Below, one piece after another: positions 36,276-48,596 of a stretch of DNA of 64,000 nucleotides (its first letter is position 1; each line of letters begins with the position of its first letter). The DNA is from Lycium barbarum (Eukaryota > Streptophyta > Magnoliopsida > Solanales > Solanaceae), in NCBI RefSeq assembly GCF_019175385.1, contig NC_083344.1, forward strand, positions 60,636,782 to 60,700,781, given 5' to 3'. The translations under genes were made by a program, and so were the position numbers. Under the pieces are notes generated by a model, which had not been told where the DNA came from, searched no databases, and saw only the letters and a list, made by a program, of their open reading frames with translations.

Positions 36276-37230
36276 TACACTCTTATTTCTTATGTTGGTG
36301 ACTTTATTAATTTTGAGGATGATGCTATGTTGCTACATAATAAGTCATTAACTAGAACCTCTAAGTTCAAGCGTAAGAGTAATTTGTTCCCTTTTAATAT
36401 TGAGCATGGCGTTGTTATTTGTGGATTCTCACTTGCTGAAAAAAGACATAATGTGTGTGGGAGGAGACTTCTAGTGAGTTAGATGATTCTTATTCCCTTA
36501 TTTTAGTATCGAAAGAGTTTTCATGTGACAACTTGATGAAATATGATTATTTCTGTGTAATGAGACATAATTCTTCAAGTATTGATGATTGTGAGCATGA
36601 AAAGGTGTTTGCTGCTAGTGATGAGGAGATACATAATTATTATGATACTAGTGATCAAATACTTTTTGTGGAATGCATCCATGATTCCTTGTTTGAGAAA
36701 TTGAGCAATTACTTGAAATTCAATGATTTTGAAAAGAATGAGCTTGAATTTAATGGAGATTTTTGTTTTGGAATTTAAGGGTTCTTCTAACTTTCTTGAA
36801 ACCTCTATTGCTTATGTGAATAGCTTTTATGTGGGAAAATTTGTGGGAGGTGTAATTAAGGATGCTTGGATATATCATAAAAGTGTTCAATTTGAAGAAT
36901 GTTTTAGAGATTTTATGTCATCTTTATCATGCCCATTGAAATACTTTATTGACAAAAATAAATTGGAGAGACATGTATCATTCTTTATGGCATCTAAACG
37001 AGAACCTTGTTGTGCTTATACATGTTGGAAAAAATTCTATTGGGATGATGATGTCTACATGATTTTTAAGGGTGTATTTATAAATGCTAGGGTTAATTGG
37101 GTGAAGAGGACACATGGTCACTACCCTGTTTTATTCCTACTAGTATTGCTCTCGATTAATGGATGTTGTTTACTAATGCATGTCTTCTTGATTTTGCGAG
37201 ATTCAAATTCGAGGACGAATTGTTTTCAAG
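36276..37230 (+). pseudogene. Element F ORF2 remainder and further open frames, unrecognised
   Basis: ORF2 resumes at 36276 and ends at 36480-36482. Two overlapping frames follow: one ending at 36776-36778 (107 codons from a Met at 36455) and one from 36723 that reads on past the PPT. They encode acidic then hydrophobic stretches, including VLFLLVLLSINGCCLLMHVF near 37126-37185, a possible membrane segment, and end in DSNSRTNCFQEEGN. That ending resembles the C-terminal DSRTN motif often found before the PPT in plant gypsy polyproteins. No RT or integrase motif is present. I do not recognise the product. Confidence 0.5.
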
Positions 37231-37240
37231 AAGAGGGGAA
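37206..37240 (+). promoter_or_regulatory. Element F PPT with upstream inverted repeat
   Basis: Inverted repeat AATTCG-AGGA-CGAATT (37206-37221), then the purine tract AAGAGGGGAA (37231-37240) directly before the 3' LTR. The arm sequence differs from the CATTCG/CGAATG of the other elements by a paired change. Confidence 0.88.
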
Positions 37241-38182
37241 TGATAGCATCCATGGTGGCATACGTTCATTAAAGGTGACAGGCTTCAACGGAAAATCAAA
37301 AAGATGTTTTTCTTGGAAAAAGAGCCCAAGAATTATGCCGAAGAGTGAGCTAAGAGTTGCACGTATTTCCAAGTCCAAGTCCAAGAAGGAAAAGATTCGC
37401 CCCACATGATGCCCAAAAAAGAGGGGCTCACATGGAGCCCATAAAGAGCCCAATATGGACTACTTTACACGTGAGAATCATGCCCAAATGGGGCTGAAAT
37501 TCTCACGCCCAAACATGCAGATATGGCATGTATTTATATGTCAAACATTATCCCATCATTCCCTTATTTTTCTTGTTAGTTAATTTTAGGAAGAATTTTG
37601 GTATTATTTTACATGTTTTCCTAGTTTAAAGCTTCGTAGTTTAATCCTAGTTAGGTATTATTATTTATTATTTCCATAAAAGTAGAATTCGAATCCCATT
37701 CTATTTGGGATAGGTTTCCCTATAAATAGGGTGGATTTTGTTATTTTCATTAGAAAAATATTATTATTATTGAGAGTTTCTCTAATTTACACCTTTGTGT
37801 GACTACTTTGGATTTATCTTGCAACCTTATAAGAACGATTCTTTTTAAGAGGTAAGATTAATCCGTACTTAATATCTTTGGTTCTTATTCGTAAATTAAA
37901 GAAGGTAATTAGTCTTATACTAATTATTGTCTCTAATTTCTTCGAAATAGGGGTCTAGATCACCTTTTGATATAAGTTCTTGAATTGACTCTATTAGTAT
38001 CTTAATTAGTCTTAATCCGTTAATTTTGAATACTAAGACCAATTAGGTTTCTTATCACTTAATCTTGAAATTTGGGGATTTTATTCTTGAATTTCGCATA
38101 TCTTTATACTCTTGTCTTTAATCTTCATATTTTCGCTTCCGCATTATAATCTTGTTTTGTTCAAGTAACACGATTCTTATCA
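37241..38182 (+). repeat. Element F 3' LTR (942 bp)
   Basis: Starts TGATAGCATCC, ends CTTATCA, followed by TSD catat. The open frame from 36723 runs about 170 bp into it without meaning. Confidence 0.95.
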
Positions 38183-41100
38183 CATATTTTCATGCATTGG
38201 AAAGCGTGCGAATTAAATGACACTACTAGCGAAAACGTGGTTATCCCCCGAGCTTATAGGTTATTAGAGTGATGGTACATATGCGTTGGAAATGTTAGAA
38301 GTTAAAAAAATTGAAGAAAATAAGTTTCGTTGAGGTTTGAAATTTATTTGAATGAAATATGGTCCAAGCTATAATATCCTGCATTTTGGACCGGGAAATT
38401 GAAACGTCCAACATGAGAAAATTTACCCGAGCATGGAGGATTTGGTCATCTTCAAGCATGCAAATTAATAACTCGGTGTATAAAAGGATGAAGTCCCAAA
38501 ATGATTTAAGATGGTAAAGAGTGACATCAATGATTGGAAATAATATTTTATGTGTGGAAAATGAGGCCATGAACTAGTGACATATCATAGAAGTATAAAA
38601 TGAGTATATAAGGTGTGCTAAAAATGATTATTATTTAAGTGAATTGAGATCAAGAAATTAATTATATGGGTAATTGGTTAAAAGTGGAATAAAGTGGGAG
38701 AGTATGGAATTAATTGTAGTGTTAATTAAAATTAAATGGATTATTGTTATCTTGTTGATCTCCACGTGGCTCTATGGGAAAGAGTGGGATATATGACTTG
38801 ACAATTAAAAGGTGGGCACTATACTAAAGTGGAATAAGAGGGGTGTACTAGGTGGACACGTAGAAAGCAAGAAAGTAGCATGTAAATATTTCTATTTCTC
38901 TGAGAATTCATTCTAGTTTTAGAAAACTCATATGCTGATACTTAATTCTTAGAACAAGAAACGTTATTTCTTTTTTTTTTTTTGGCAATCATGGCAGCGG
39001 TGCTTTTTCTCTTTAATGAGCAAAAATATAATTCCCTTAAGAACAACGTACGAGCTTAAGTCTTCACTTCGATATCGTTGTTCCGCCTTGTCGTGTTGTT
39101 GGATTCGGGTTTTCTTCGTAGTGAAGTAAGGTGGAAGAAGATTATTTCTTAGAATATAAGGTAAGAATTCTCCTCTACTAGATATATTTAAATTCGTCCA
39201 GGCCATAGCTAAATTGTGAGACGGGAACTACGAAATTAATTGCGGGAAATCGGATAAATTCTTATTGCTATCATGTGGACTGTTTGGTAGTTGTTATAAA
39301 TTGTTTGGTGTGCTCGAATATCGTGGGATTGGCTGTGTTGTTGTTTTGCTTGTTGTTATACTATATACATACGAAAAAAAAAAAAAGTGTATACAGGTAA
39401 CGGTATAGGAATACATATTGGGCTGTTTTGGAGGTAATTTGAGAATGGATTTAATTTTAGTTTGATATGAAATTATTGGTATTGTTGTTATTGGTATAAT
39501 GATTGATATTTTTGCTAAGTTGGAATCACGAGGATTATTATGGTTTTAGAGAAGATGCTGCCCGAATGTCGTTAGATTTCTAAGTAATTAAGGATTGGTT
39601 TGAAAGAGTATCCTAATTTAATTATTGGCATATTTGGTACTATTTGTAGATGGTATGAGATTAGTGAGACGTGGGCCGAATTCTATAGAGTTATGAAGTG
39701 AGTTATTGCTCTGTTTCCATAGAATTTATGTGATCACGTTGTTGAAGTCTTTGTTTGTGATATGGAAATGATATGAAGTTTGGTTAGAACGAATTATACA
39801 GGGGATTCATTAAATCATTTGTTAATTTAATATGAGTTTAAAGCTAATTCCAACGGACTGATTTGAGCATATCACTTTGGGATATAGACTTGCAGGTTCA
39901 AGAAATGAGACGTAGGATGAGTAAGTAAGCGACGAGGTATGTAAAGCTAATCCTTCTTTATTTTTGGCATGATTTATATGAAACGAACAAACGACGAATG
40001 TATAAGCTCCTATTCTTAGAGACACTAGGATGGTTAATGTTCTTGATTTCCATCAGCTATTTCATATTGTCTCGATACGTGTCTATGATTCCTGAAGTTC
40101 CATTTGACATAATTCATAATGACGTTCGAGGGATACTTGACATGACTGCCTCCGTTGATATTCAAGTGTTAGTTCATTCTATCTATTCTACCGAGTCTCA
40201 GATGATGATTTGATTTGCATATGGTTACTCACTACTCTGCTCGTGCATGCTGTTATTATATCTTTCATCGAGTCCCGGGCCGGGTATGTTCTCGTGCACA
40301 GTTCACTGCAGTGTTCACCGAGTCCCTCACTAGAGGGCCGGGTACGGTATATGTATATATATGATGATATGATGATGTGATGATGTGATGATATGATGAT
40401 ATGATGATGTGATTATGGCGCCAAGGATGGTATGTGATGACTTTATTCACCGAGTCCCGTAATGGGCCGGGTACGATATATGATAATGACATGCATGTTT
40501 TACGTTTCATAATGCCAGTGTATTGGAATTTTAAATGTCATACTTGTCTCCTATAATCTCTATTTTAGTCGTGATTCTCTTTGTTGTATTTCATGCTTTA
40601 TATACTCAGTACATATCTCGTACTGACCCCCTTTCTTCGGGGGGCTGCGTTTCATGCCCGCAGGTACAGATACTCGATTTGGCGATCCTCCAGCTTAGGA
40701 TTTCCACTCAGCTGTCTTGGGGAGCTCCATTGTCCCGGAGCCTAGACTTTTGGTACAGATCTTTTGATGTATATATATGTTTAGCAAGGGGTACGGCGGG
40801 GCCCTGTCCCGTCATATTTCACTATCGATACTCTTAGAGGTCTGTAGACATATGTGTGGGTTGTGTATAAGTTTTGTTCAGCTGTGCCTATATGGCTTAC
40901 GTATGGTATTGACATGTTGTGACAGCCTTGTCGGCTTACATATGGTATTGACATGTTGTGACGGCCTTGTCGGCTTATGTATGGTATTGACATGTTGTGG
41001 CAGCCTTATCGGCTTGCGTATCATATTGACATGTAGTGGCAGCCTTGTCGGCTTGCGTATCATATTATATTTTGATTAGTTGTGACTCCTCAGGAGACAG

Positions 41101-41259
41101 GTTACCTGATACCTATATATGATGACCTTGTGAACCTTTGTGGTTCTTTTTCAAAGTTTCCATATTGTTCTTAAGAATCAGTTTGTGTATATTTAACAGG
41201 TACGTATACGAGTGTCCCGCTCGGCCACTAGTCATGGCCCACGGGGTTGGGTCGTGACA
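38183..41259 (+). repeat. Element I 5' LTR, main piece
   Basis: It resumes at the duplicated catat (38183-38187), is collinear with the 3' LTR (48612-50472 and 59997-61179), and ends GTCGTGACA at 41259. It contains a GATGAT microsatellite (about 40360-40415), a four-unit 39-bp array (about 40896-41066) and an R-type CCCCC/GGGGG stem (40627-40644). Confidence 0.93.
40896..41066 (+). repeat. 39-bp tandem repeat, about four units, in I LTR
   Basis: Each unit contains GTATTGACATGTTGTG and GCCTTGTCGGCTTACG or near variants. The other LTR has the same array at about 60815-60985. Confidence 0.88.
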
Positions 41260-41263
41260 AAAG

Positions 41264-41275
41264 TGGAATCAGAGC
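41264..41275 (+). promoter_or_regulatory. Element I PBS (tRNA-iMet, one mismatch)
   Basis: TGGAATCAGAGC, differing from the perfect site at the fourth base, four bases after the LTR end. Confidence 0.9.
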
Positions 41276-41319
41276 AGTTCATCCTCGGAGTGTCTACAGA
41301 CCGTGTCTAGTATAGTCTT

Positions 41320-41353
41320 GTTTATCGGTGTGTTGTGCACCACATCTATAAAC
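41320..41353 (+). ncRNA. Leader hairpin of I with GTGCAC loop (candidate dimer-initiation signal)
   Basis: Arms GTTTAT/ATAAAC and GGTGTG/CACATC around the loop TTGTGCAC. Relative to L, one inner-arm A became G, which turns an A-T pair into a G-T wobble and keeps the stem. Confidence 0.7.
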
Positions 41354-43083
41354 AGGAAGCTACAGGACATTTAGGATGTTACTTTTCCTTCTTACTCTAG
41401 ATCGTGCGATAGAGCCAAGAGATAGGAAATGATATCCCTTATATACTGACCTTTTGATTTCAGCAGGAGAGTGGTGTCGACAAGAAAAGGTAAATGATGC
41501 TACTGGGAGTTACAGAGGTAAGATATTTCATCGAGGTTACGTTATCCGAAATTGTATATGCAGAATGGCAACTGGTCATCATCAAGGTTAGTAATTGTAA
41601 ATATAGTAAGAAAATGGATTGAATGTATATATGTTGATGATAAGTTCAGTTATAAAGTGTGGACAGAAGAAGCTGAAGGAATAATAAAAAGATAGGTAAG
41701 CAGGGTATATGTCAGATACGTTATGAATGTTGCAGGTATGATTGAAACCTGCAGTTAAAGATTGAAAGGGAAAATAAACAGGAAAGTGTAACAGGTACAA
41801 TTTGAGTTGGACATACGAGGCAAGTTCGTCATTTTCATACTGTTATTGATATAGAAAGCCCTGTGCGGCTATGATACGATATACTTTATACATATATATG
41901 TTGGCCCTGTGAGGCATTGTTGGTATTTCCTGCGTGCATGTTTTGGGATAATGAGAAATACAGGGGAAACTCTGCCAAAATTTTCCTACAAATAAAAAGG
42001 GAATGAGATATAAGTTCGTAATATGTCTTGAAAGGTTATGTCAACAGTAATGATAGGATTTGACAAAGTTGCAAGTCTGACTTCGAGAAATAAGTTAACC
42101 GTTGAATTGATGGTAATAGTAATTATGAGGTCGATGTCAATATGGTAAAAAGGAAATGCTAGGATAATTTGGAAGGGCTTATGATAATAAGAGATGATTT
42201 AGAAAAGGGTTGGCAAATTTTAATAGAGTGTTATATTGAGGTATCAACTGAATTGACAAGCAGGGATAAATTACGATGAGTTTATAGTTAGAAGAAGTAA
42301 TAGTATGATTGAGACAAGAGTATAGAGGAAGAAGAATTGTGACGAATATGAATGTGTTGATAAAATAGCTTGTGAGGTATTAAGGATAAGATTGGCCAGG
42401 AAGGGTAAAAGGTTAAGTACGCTTACTCCACAGAGTGTAATTAAACCATAGTAAGAATCGTGAATAAGGTTAAGAAGTGTTACACTATAGGATCGATTAC
42501 GAACAGGATATAATGCGAATATAATAAGGATTGTTATGAAAATGAGTAAAAGCCTAGTGAGGAAGTGGCTAAAAGATATGACGTGATCTATGTGACTAGA
42601 GTATAAAGGCAAGTGTGAAACGGAAAAGCGAGCTATAGAACGAATAAAAAAGACTTATAAATTTTTGTAGGGAAAGTTCGGAATAAAGATTATGTGGTAA
42701 TAGAAATGATAGCGAGCACAAGAAAAGAAGGTGTTAATTGAAAGAAGGAAATAAGAAGAAAAGTGAGATAACAGTCCAGTAATAGGTTATGACATGTATA
42801 GCCGAGAACATGAGTAATATAAGTGACGGAATTGTGAAAGACCAAACTATAGAAAGATGAGTAACGAGGTAGAATGAGGGCCAGAAAATGACTGGTATGA
42901 TAAGAACAAACAGGGATGAACAGAGTACGTTTTGAAAATGAGAAAGGGGTTATGTAGAAGTAATGTTTTCCGAAGGATCCAGAGGTAGCATAAGATTCCT
43001 CGTGCACAGAATAAAAGATGGACATAGACTGGAGAAATGGTAAGGGAATTCTAAAGGAAGCACCCAAGATAGACGTAATTAAT
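41354..43083 (+). other. Element I interior, left part, non-coding
   Basis: A/G-rich sequence with short frames and no domain motifs. The first several hundred bases are homologous to B's interior and include the conserved block (about 41900-41995). I recognise no gene. Confidence 0.7.
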
Positions 43084-46000
43084 TGTTATATCCCGTGTTT
43101 TCACACGTTGGGAAAATTTGAAAATAATCTTGACTTGTAAGAAATAAGGTCAAAGTTAATTTTTATTTGACATAGGAGTTGTGCATGACAGAATAGAGTC
43201 GTGGAAGTGTGGGACAAGGCTAAGGGCAATTTTGGAATTTTAGAAATTAGTTTCGGGAATTGCAAAATATGATTCACAAGTCATTGGGCTCAAAAAAAAA
43301 TTGAAGTGGAATTGAGGCCCAAAGTAGGGATCATGGCCGGCCAACATGGCCATGATCCAAGCCCATTTTATTTGGTCATGTGCTTGGTCATGTGACCAAG
43401 TCTTTATATTATATGCATAGAAGATTCAAGACATTAGAAAGCAAGAACAAACAAAACAAGCAAGAGAGAAAGAGCAAGAGGGTTTCGGGTTTGCTTGGGA
43501 AATTTCACTCCCAAAAATCTTGTTCCAAAAATTGTTGCCTTGTGATTTATCTACTAATTCAAGGTCCCTTTGTAACTTGGTGTAGTTGGTTTGGAGAGAG
43601 AAGCATCAAATTCATCAAAGTGACCATACCTCCAAGTGAAGAAGACTAGAGGAAAAGGTGAGAATTTATCCCCTATCCTTATGTTATGAAGTCTTGTTTG
43701 TGTTGTAGTATGTAGAAATGTGTTAATTGTATGGAGAAATGGAAGTTTGCAAAGTGGGTGTGTGATGTATATGTGTAGCCGTGGGTATGTATATGATTGT
43801 ATAGTCATAATGTGTTGAATTCATGTTATATTCTAGTTGTGGTTGTGATGAAATGCATATTGGAATTGGAAGTTGAATGAATTTGGTTGATGTTGATAGA
43901 GGAGCATATGGCCGTGTACTATGTTGGAGTTGGAGTGGGAATGGATTAAGTTGTTTAGTGTGTTAGTGTGTTATTGTGATGTTTGCAATGTAAATGAAGA
44001 TAAAATGATATAAGTTTGTATTGAAATTGAATGTAGAAACTTATGTCGTTTTAGTATGATTTTCCGACATTAGGAAAATGAAGTTATTTGGTTGTTAATT
44101 GTGATGATCATTGATGAATTTGGAAGTTGGAAACATGTGGTGAATATGTGTGCCAAAGATTAGATGTTTTGAATAAGTTATGACTTTGGCGGAAAGTTGT
44201 ATATTATGTATATCGTGTGTATAACTTGAGGAAACGATATGAAATGTTTCTAAAACTATATTGTGATGATCCTGATTGATAATGAATGTGAAATCATTTA
44301 TATTAGTTTAAAGATTTAGGTTGGAGTGAAGGTTATGTCACTTTGTTAGAATGATGGCTAGTTGAAGGATATTGTGTCTCTAATGTTTGTTGTTGATGTT
44401 GATGTTGTTGTTTGGGTTGTTGTTGGTGGTTTTGAGCCGAGTTGAATTCTCGGGGGTGCTATATGTATAGGGGAAGTGCTGCCGAAATTTCGGTAGGCAA
44501 GTATGCATTAAGTTGAATTTATGGCATCCATAACTCATAATTGGTAAATGTGACCATTTCCAGATTTTTGACGAAACGGGAAGTGAGCTTGGATAGGCTT
44601 AAAAAGCTCAAAGGGTATGTAAAGCTACCCCGATCCTTCTTTTGGCATGCCTAAGTGTATTAGAATCGAATTCGGGCCTCGTAAGACTTTCTGGCCATCG
44701 GAATCTGCAAGTAAAAATCTCGTCTTTTCCTTCAGTAGAATTGGACCATTTTGGTATGCTTTTCCCGAGATTATGCAGATTTGCTCTAAATTACTTGGAA
44801 AGCTATAGAATGTCCGTAGGACCCTTTTAGGTGACCCCATAAGCTTAGAGGGCATAATTTGAGCCCGCCGCCTTGTTTGTCCCGAGACGGGCCCGCTATT
44901 CCCGGTTTTGCCCTTATTGTACTTAAGTCCTATTTTCGAGCGGTTTTTGAAAGAAAGGTTTTAACTACCATTCTAATTACCTAACAAACATTGTTTTAAA
45001 TATTCCATTAAGTCTGATAAGTTGTTTTGACACTCGGAACGATTTCAGAAAGGTTATACTTCTGTAATTTATTATGACATCCGAAACTCATTTATCATGA
45101 TCCCATCCGACTTCATTGGATTGGTTTGTCAGTAATATGCCTCATCGAGTCTCTGAAAATATTTATACTATTTTAATTGCATTTAGTCTCTCACTACTCC
45201 ACTCGTGGATGCCCCAATGTTTCCCATACTGAGCCCGGGCCAGGATATGTTGTCAAGCGTGATCCTTTGCATTGTTCGCCATGCCTCGATGTGAGGGGGC
45301 AGGTATACGCGTACATGGGTTTGTGGAGTATGTTGTGCCATGTACGCTTGTTCTGATATGATTTGCTATGGCCATCTGATATGATATATTATGTGACGGG
45401 GTTATGCCCCCATTCTGATTCTTCTGTGTTGTGGCACCAGCGTCGGCAGGGTGGCCACGTTCTGTCTGCCGAGTCCCTTGGCAGGGGCCGGATTTGATAT
45501 GACATATGTTTCCGTACACACTCTGCATGTTTTGAAAATATGTATTTGATACTTTGGATTTTCTGCTCACTTTCTGTACGTTCTGTACCAGTTATGATTT
45601 TGTTTCTGTAATTCAGCCTTTACATATTCAGTACATATTTCGTACTGACCCCTTTTCCTCGAGGGCTGCGTTTTCATGCCGCGCAGGTACCGACGACAGG
45701 TTTGCCGATCCGTCTGTCTAGGATATCTTTTCTGCCATTTGGAACGCTCTTTTATTCAGAGCCATCTTTTGGTACAGTCTGTCACTTCTATATATGTATA
45801 TTCTCGTTCATGGGTACGGCGGGGCCCTGTCCCGCCATATGATTCTGTTGGTCTGTTTAGAGGTCTGTAGACATGTTTGGGGGTTGGGGTCTTTCTGTAC
45901 AGATGTGTACATATGTTGTGTTTGGGCGATCCCATTCGCCGCGGCGGCCGGTTCGCATATATTTAAATGTTGCTCTGTTGGCCCTGTGTGGCCTTTGTTG

Positions 46001-46178
46001 GTATTTTCTGCGTGCAGGGTATTTGGGATAGTCCGTAAAACAAAGGAGACTCTGCCAAAAATTTTCTGGAAATTAGCTAAATTTGAAATAAAGCCTTGTC
46101 GGCTTCTGCTATATACTGGAATGCGTTTGAGTGCCTAGATCGGGCACTAGTCACGGCCTACGGGGTTGGGTCGTGACA
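43084..46178 (+). mobile_element. Solo LTR J (3095 bp)
   Basis: Perfect TSD ttaat (43079-43083 and 46179-46183). Starts TGTTATATCCCG and ends GTCGTGACA. No PBS, PPT or interior. It is related to H and K. It contains a reduced R-type stem (CCCT/AGGG, about 45651-45666) and, unusually, the conserved block (about 45972-46070) otherwise found in element interiors. Confidence 0.96.
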
Positions 46179-46183
46179 TTAAT

Positions 46184-48560
46184 TGAATATGGGTATAGAA
46201 CGCAAGGGAAATATATAGCTATGAACTTAAAGGTGTAGTATGACGACAAGGTGATAAGATAAGACCAGTATGAAGACGAACTTGATATGATTTTGAGTAA
46301 GTTAGAAGTCAGTGTTGGGTACACAACAAGGGTAAAAGAGCATAAGGCATAAAAGAGTACTGCGTGTATATGACTTCACCTCGGAAACAGTGAAATCCTT
46401 AAAGGACAAGGACTGTAGGTTTGAGGAACAAACGATGTATTGTAAATTTATTAGAGGAAACATATGATACAGGTTGGAATAAAGATAATGTTACAAGAGA
46501 GCTTTGGACATTTATTATCAGAATATAAGTGCTACCTAATTGAGAATTCGGAACGACTACAAATACTAAATAATTATTGATTGGAGTGAGTGGAATCTGG
46601 CCTTGGATGAGTTGCTACATTGGTTGCATTACTCGATTACAGATTATCAGATGAGATTTTGTACTATACGTGGATAATCAAAGTTATAAATTATAAAGAA
46701 AAGATATGGATATGGTACAGGATACCAAGTGAGTTGGAAAAAGAATCAGATAAATTTGAGATTGGAAATGGGGACATAGAGCATAATATAAACAGATAAT
46801 GGTATAAGTACACCCTAAAGGGGGGAAGCGGGTGAGAGAAATGCAGGTGTAAGATGGAGACAATTGACACTGAAATATATTTGATATAGATGCTTAAATT
46901 TCAATTGAGATCCCTTGCTGAGACAAGTTAGTAAGATCTAAAAGCCAGCAATTGATGGATAGAAGTTAGAATGGTATTTGAGACAGTGCTGAGAATCGTT
47001 TGTAAAAGTCTTGAATGATATGACATTAGAAAGTGGGTGCTTATGAAAAAAACAGAACACGACAAGAGAATGGAAACGAGTAACTTAAGAGATATTATAA
47101 AGAATAGCAATGTTATACTGGATTAGAGGCTAAGATGTTAGCAATAGAGTTGTTTGCTAATGATATTGTGACTTACAAGTAGCAAAGGAGAAGGGATAGA
47201 AAAATCTTCTACAGTAGGATATGAGAAAATCAAAGGGTGAATAAAGGAAGGGAAAGGAGTATGACAAGAAACGACATGACATAATATGCCTAAAAGTGCT
47301 ATAAGTTGGATTAAGGGAAATTGTGAAGTGGTTTAAGCGAGACGATCAGAACGAGCGAGTTACTAGAAGACAGTGAATTTAAAGAGAACGAACAAAAGGA
47401 CGGGCACCTTAAGTTTGGGTTGTAACAGAAGGATTAGTTATGAGCTATATTACTAAAAAGGGCTAATGCGTAAGATGGCCTATGGGTCTCAATAAATTTG
47501 TGGCAAAGAACACTATGACAAAGGCATCTATCCTATGATGAGATAGTTATAGACATTAGACAATGAAGGGAAAATGACCCTTGACATTATGAGGTGATAC
47601 GACAAGCATAGACGTAAGAATGAAATGGTAAGAGGTATGGACCGAAGGACAAAAGAGGGACGGAAAGTTCAAGATAGCACTTCGTCAGGTGATACAAACT
47701 GTAAAACAAATTTGAAAAATGGCATATGACAGAAGAGAGATATTACCTCAATGTGATGATAGGGGTGCTATAGGGGAAAATTACCTATATAAGTGTTCAC
47801 TCAAGATGTGATACGAGTATTTACCTCAAAAGAGTACTTTCGAGAAATTCATTATGGGACATGATTAACATGGGATTTAAAACCCCTTAAGATCATCATG
47901 TATTTTAACCTTTATTTAGATATAAGTTGAGCGAGAAGAGACACCCGAAGAGGATTCTAAAGATAAGAAGAAGGTTCCTAATTATTACGTAATCGCGAGA
48001 GGTTCAGAGATGACATGGTATCACTATGTAACAAATGATTCACATGGTTGATTTAATAATGTGGGTATAGAGGTAATGACTATATGATTAATATTATGAG
48101 AAGGAGTAACGATAAGGACGAAGGGTTTCTAGACTAGTTAAGGCAAAAAAAAAAAAAAGGGGGATCGACGAGTTCAAGTATCAAGGAGGTACGTTGCGGA
48201 CTATGCGACCTACATAAAGAGTGGAAGTAGACCTATAAGAATAAGAAGAGAGAACAGGAGGAACCAATAGGCGATGGTAAACATACCCAAAGGAAAGACA
48301 GCTCCTATTCTACAGTGTTACTGAAAAGATGACTCCACAACAAGAAAAACTTGACTTAAGCTTCAAGTGTAGATGGATATAGTAAGTTTCAGTCAACCAC
48401 GGAAGTATCTAAACTATGACCACGTTCTTTAGAAATTCAATATTGACTGATGCAAGTGGAGAATTGTATTAAGTTAAGCAAGGAAAGGCACAGAATGGTA
48501 GAAGAGTAATTGATTCGTTATAAGGTCACCATACCCAACATACTTATACAGGACTAGTTT
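46184..48560 (+). other. Element I interior, right part, non-coding
   Basis: About 2.4 kb, purine-rich on this strand, short frames only, no recognisable protein domain. It includes a short A-run/G-run near 48146-48165. It could be highly decayed pol, but no motif supports that. Confidence 0.65.
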
Positions 48561-48596
48561 AACATTCGAGGACAAATGTTCTAAAGGGGGGAAGGA
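48561..48596 (+). promoter_or_regulatory. Element I PPT and upstream inverted repeat
   Basis: Inverted repeat AACATTCG-AGGA-CAAATGTT (one mismatch, 48561-48580), then a purine run at 48583-48596 directly before the LTR. Confidence 0.88.

Larger units (their letters stand above)
19333..38182 (+). mobile_element. Element F: non-autonomous Ty3/gypsy-type element with protease-only ORF
   Basis: It is bounded by TSD catat (19328-19332 and 38183-38187). The termini TGATAG...CTTATCA end in the short inverted repeat TGATA/TATCA. LTRs of about 942 bp, a perfect tRNA-iMet PBS (26699-26710) and a PPT (37231-37240) define it. Its own interior, after removing M, is about 2.46 kb and encodes a protease-like ORF and unrecognised ORFs, with no RT, RNase H or integrase. 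It belongs to a different family from the 3-kb-LTR elements. It carries G (with H) in its 5' LTR and M in its interior. Confidence 0.95.

Noticed and set aside
43380..43649. 89-codon open frame starting with Met
   Set aside because: It lies wholly inside solo LTR J and has no domain or conserved frame in the related LTRs H and K.
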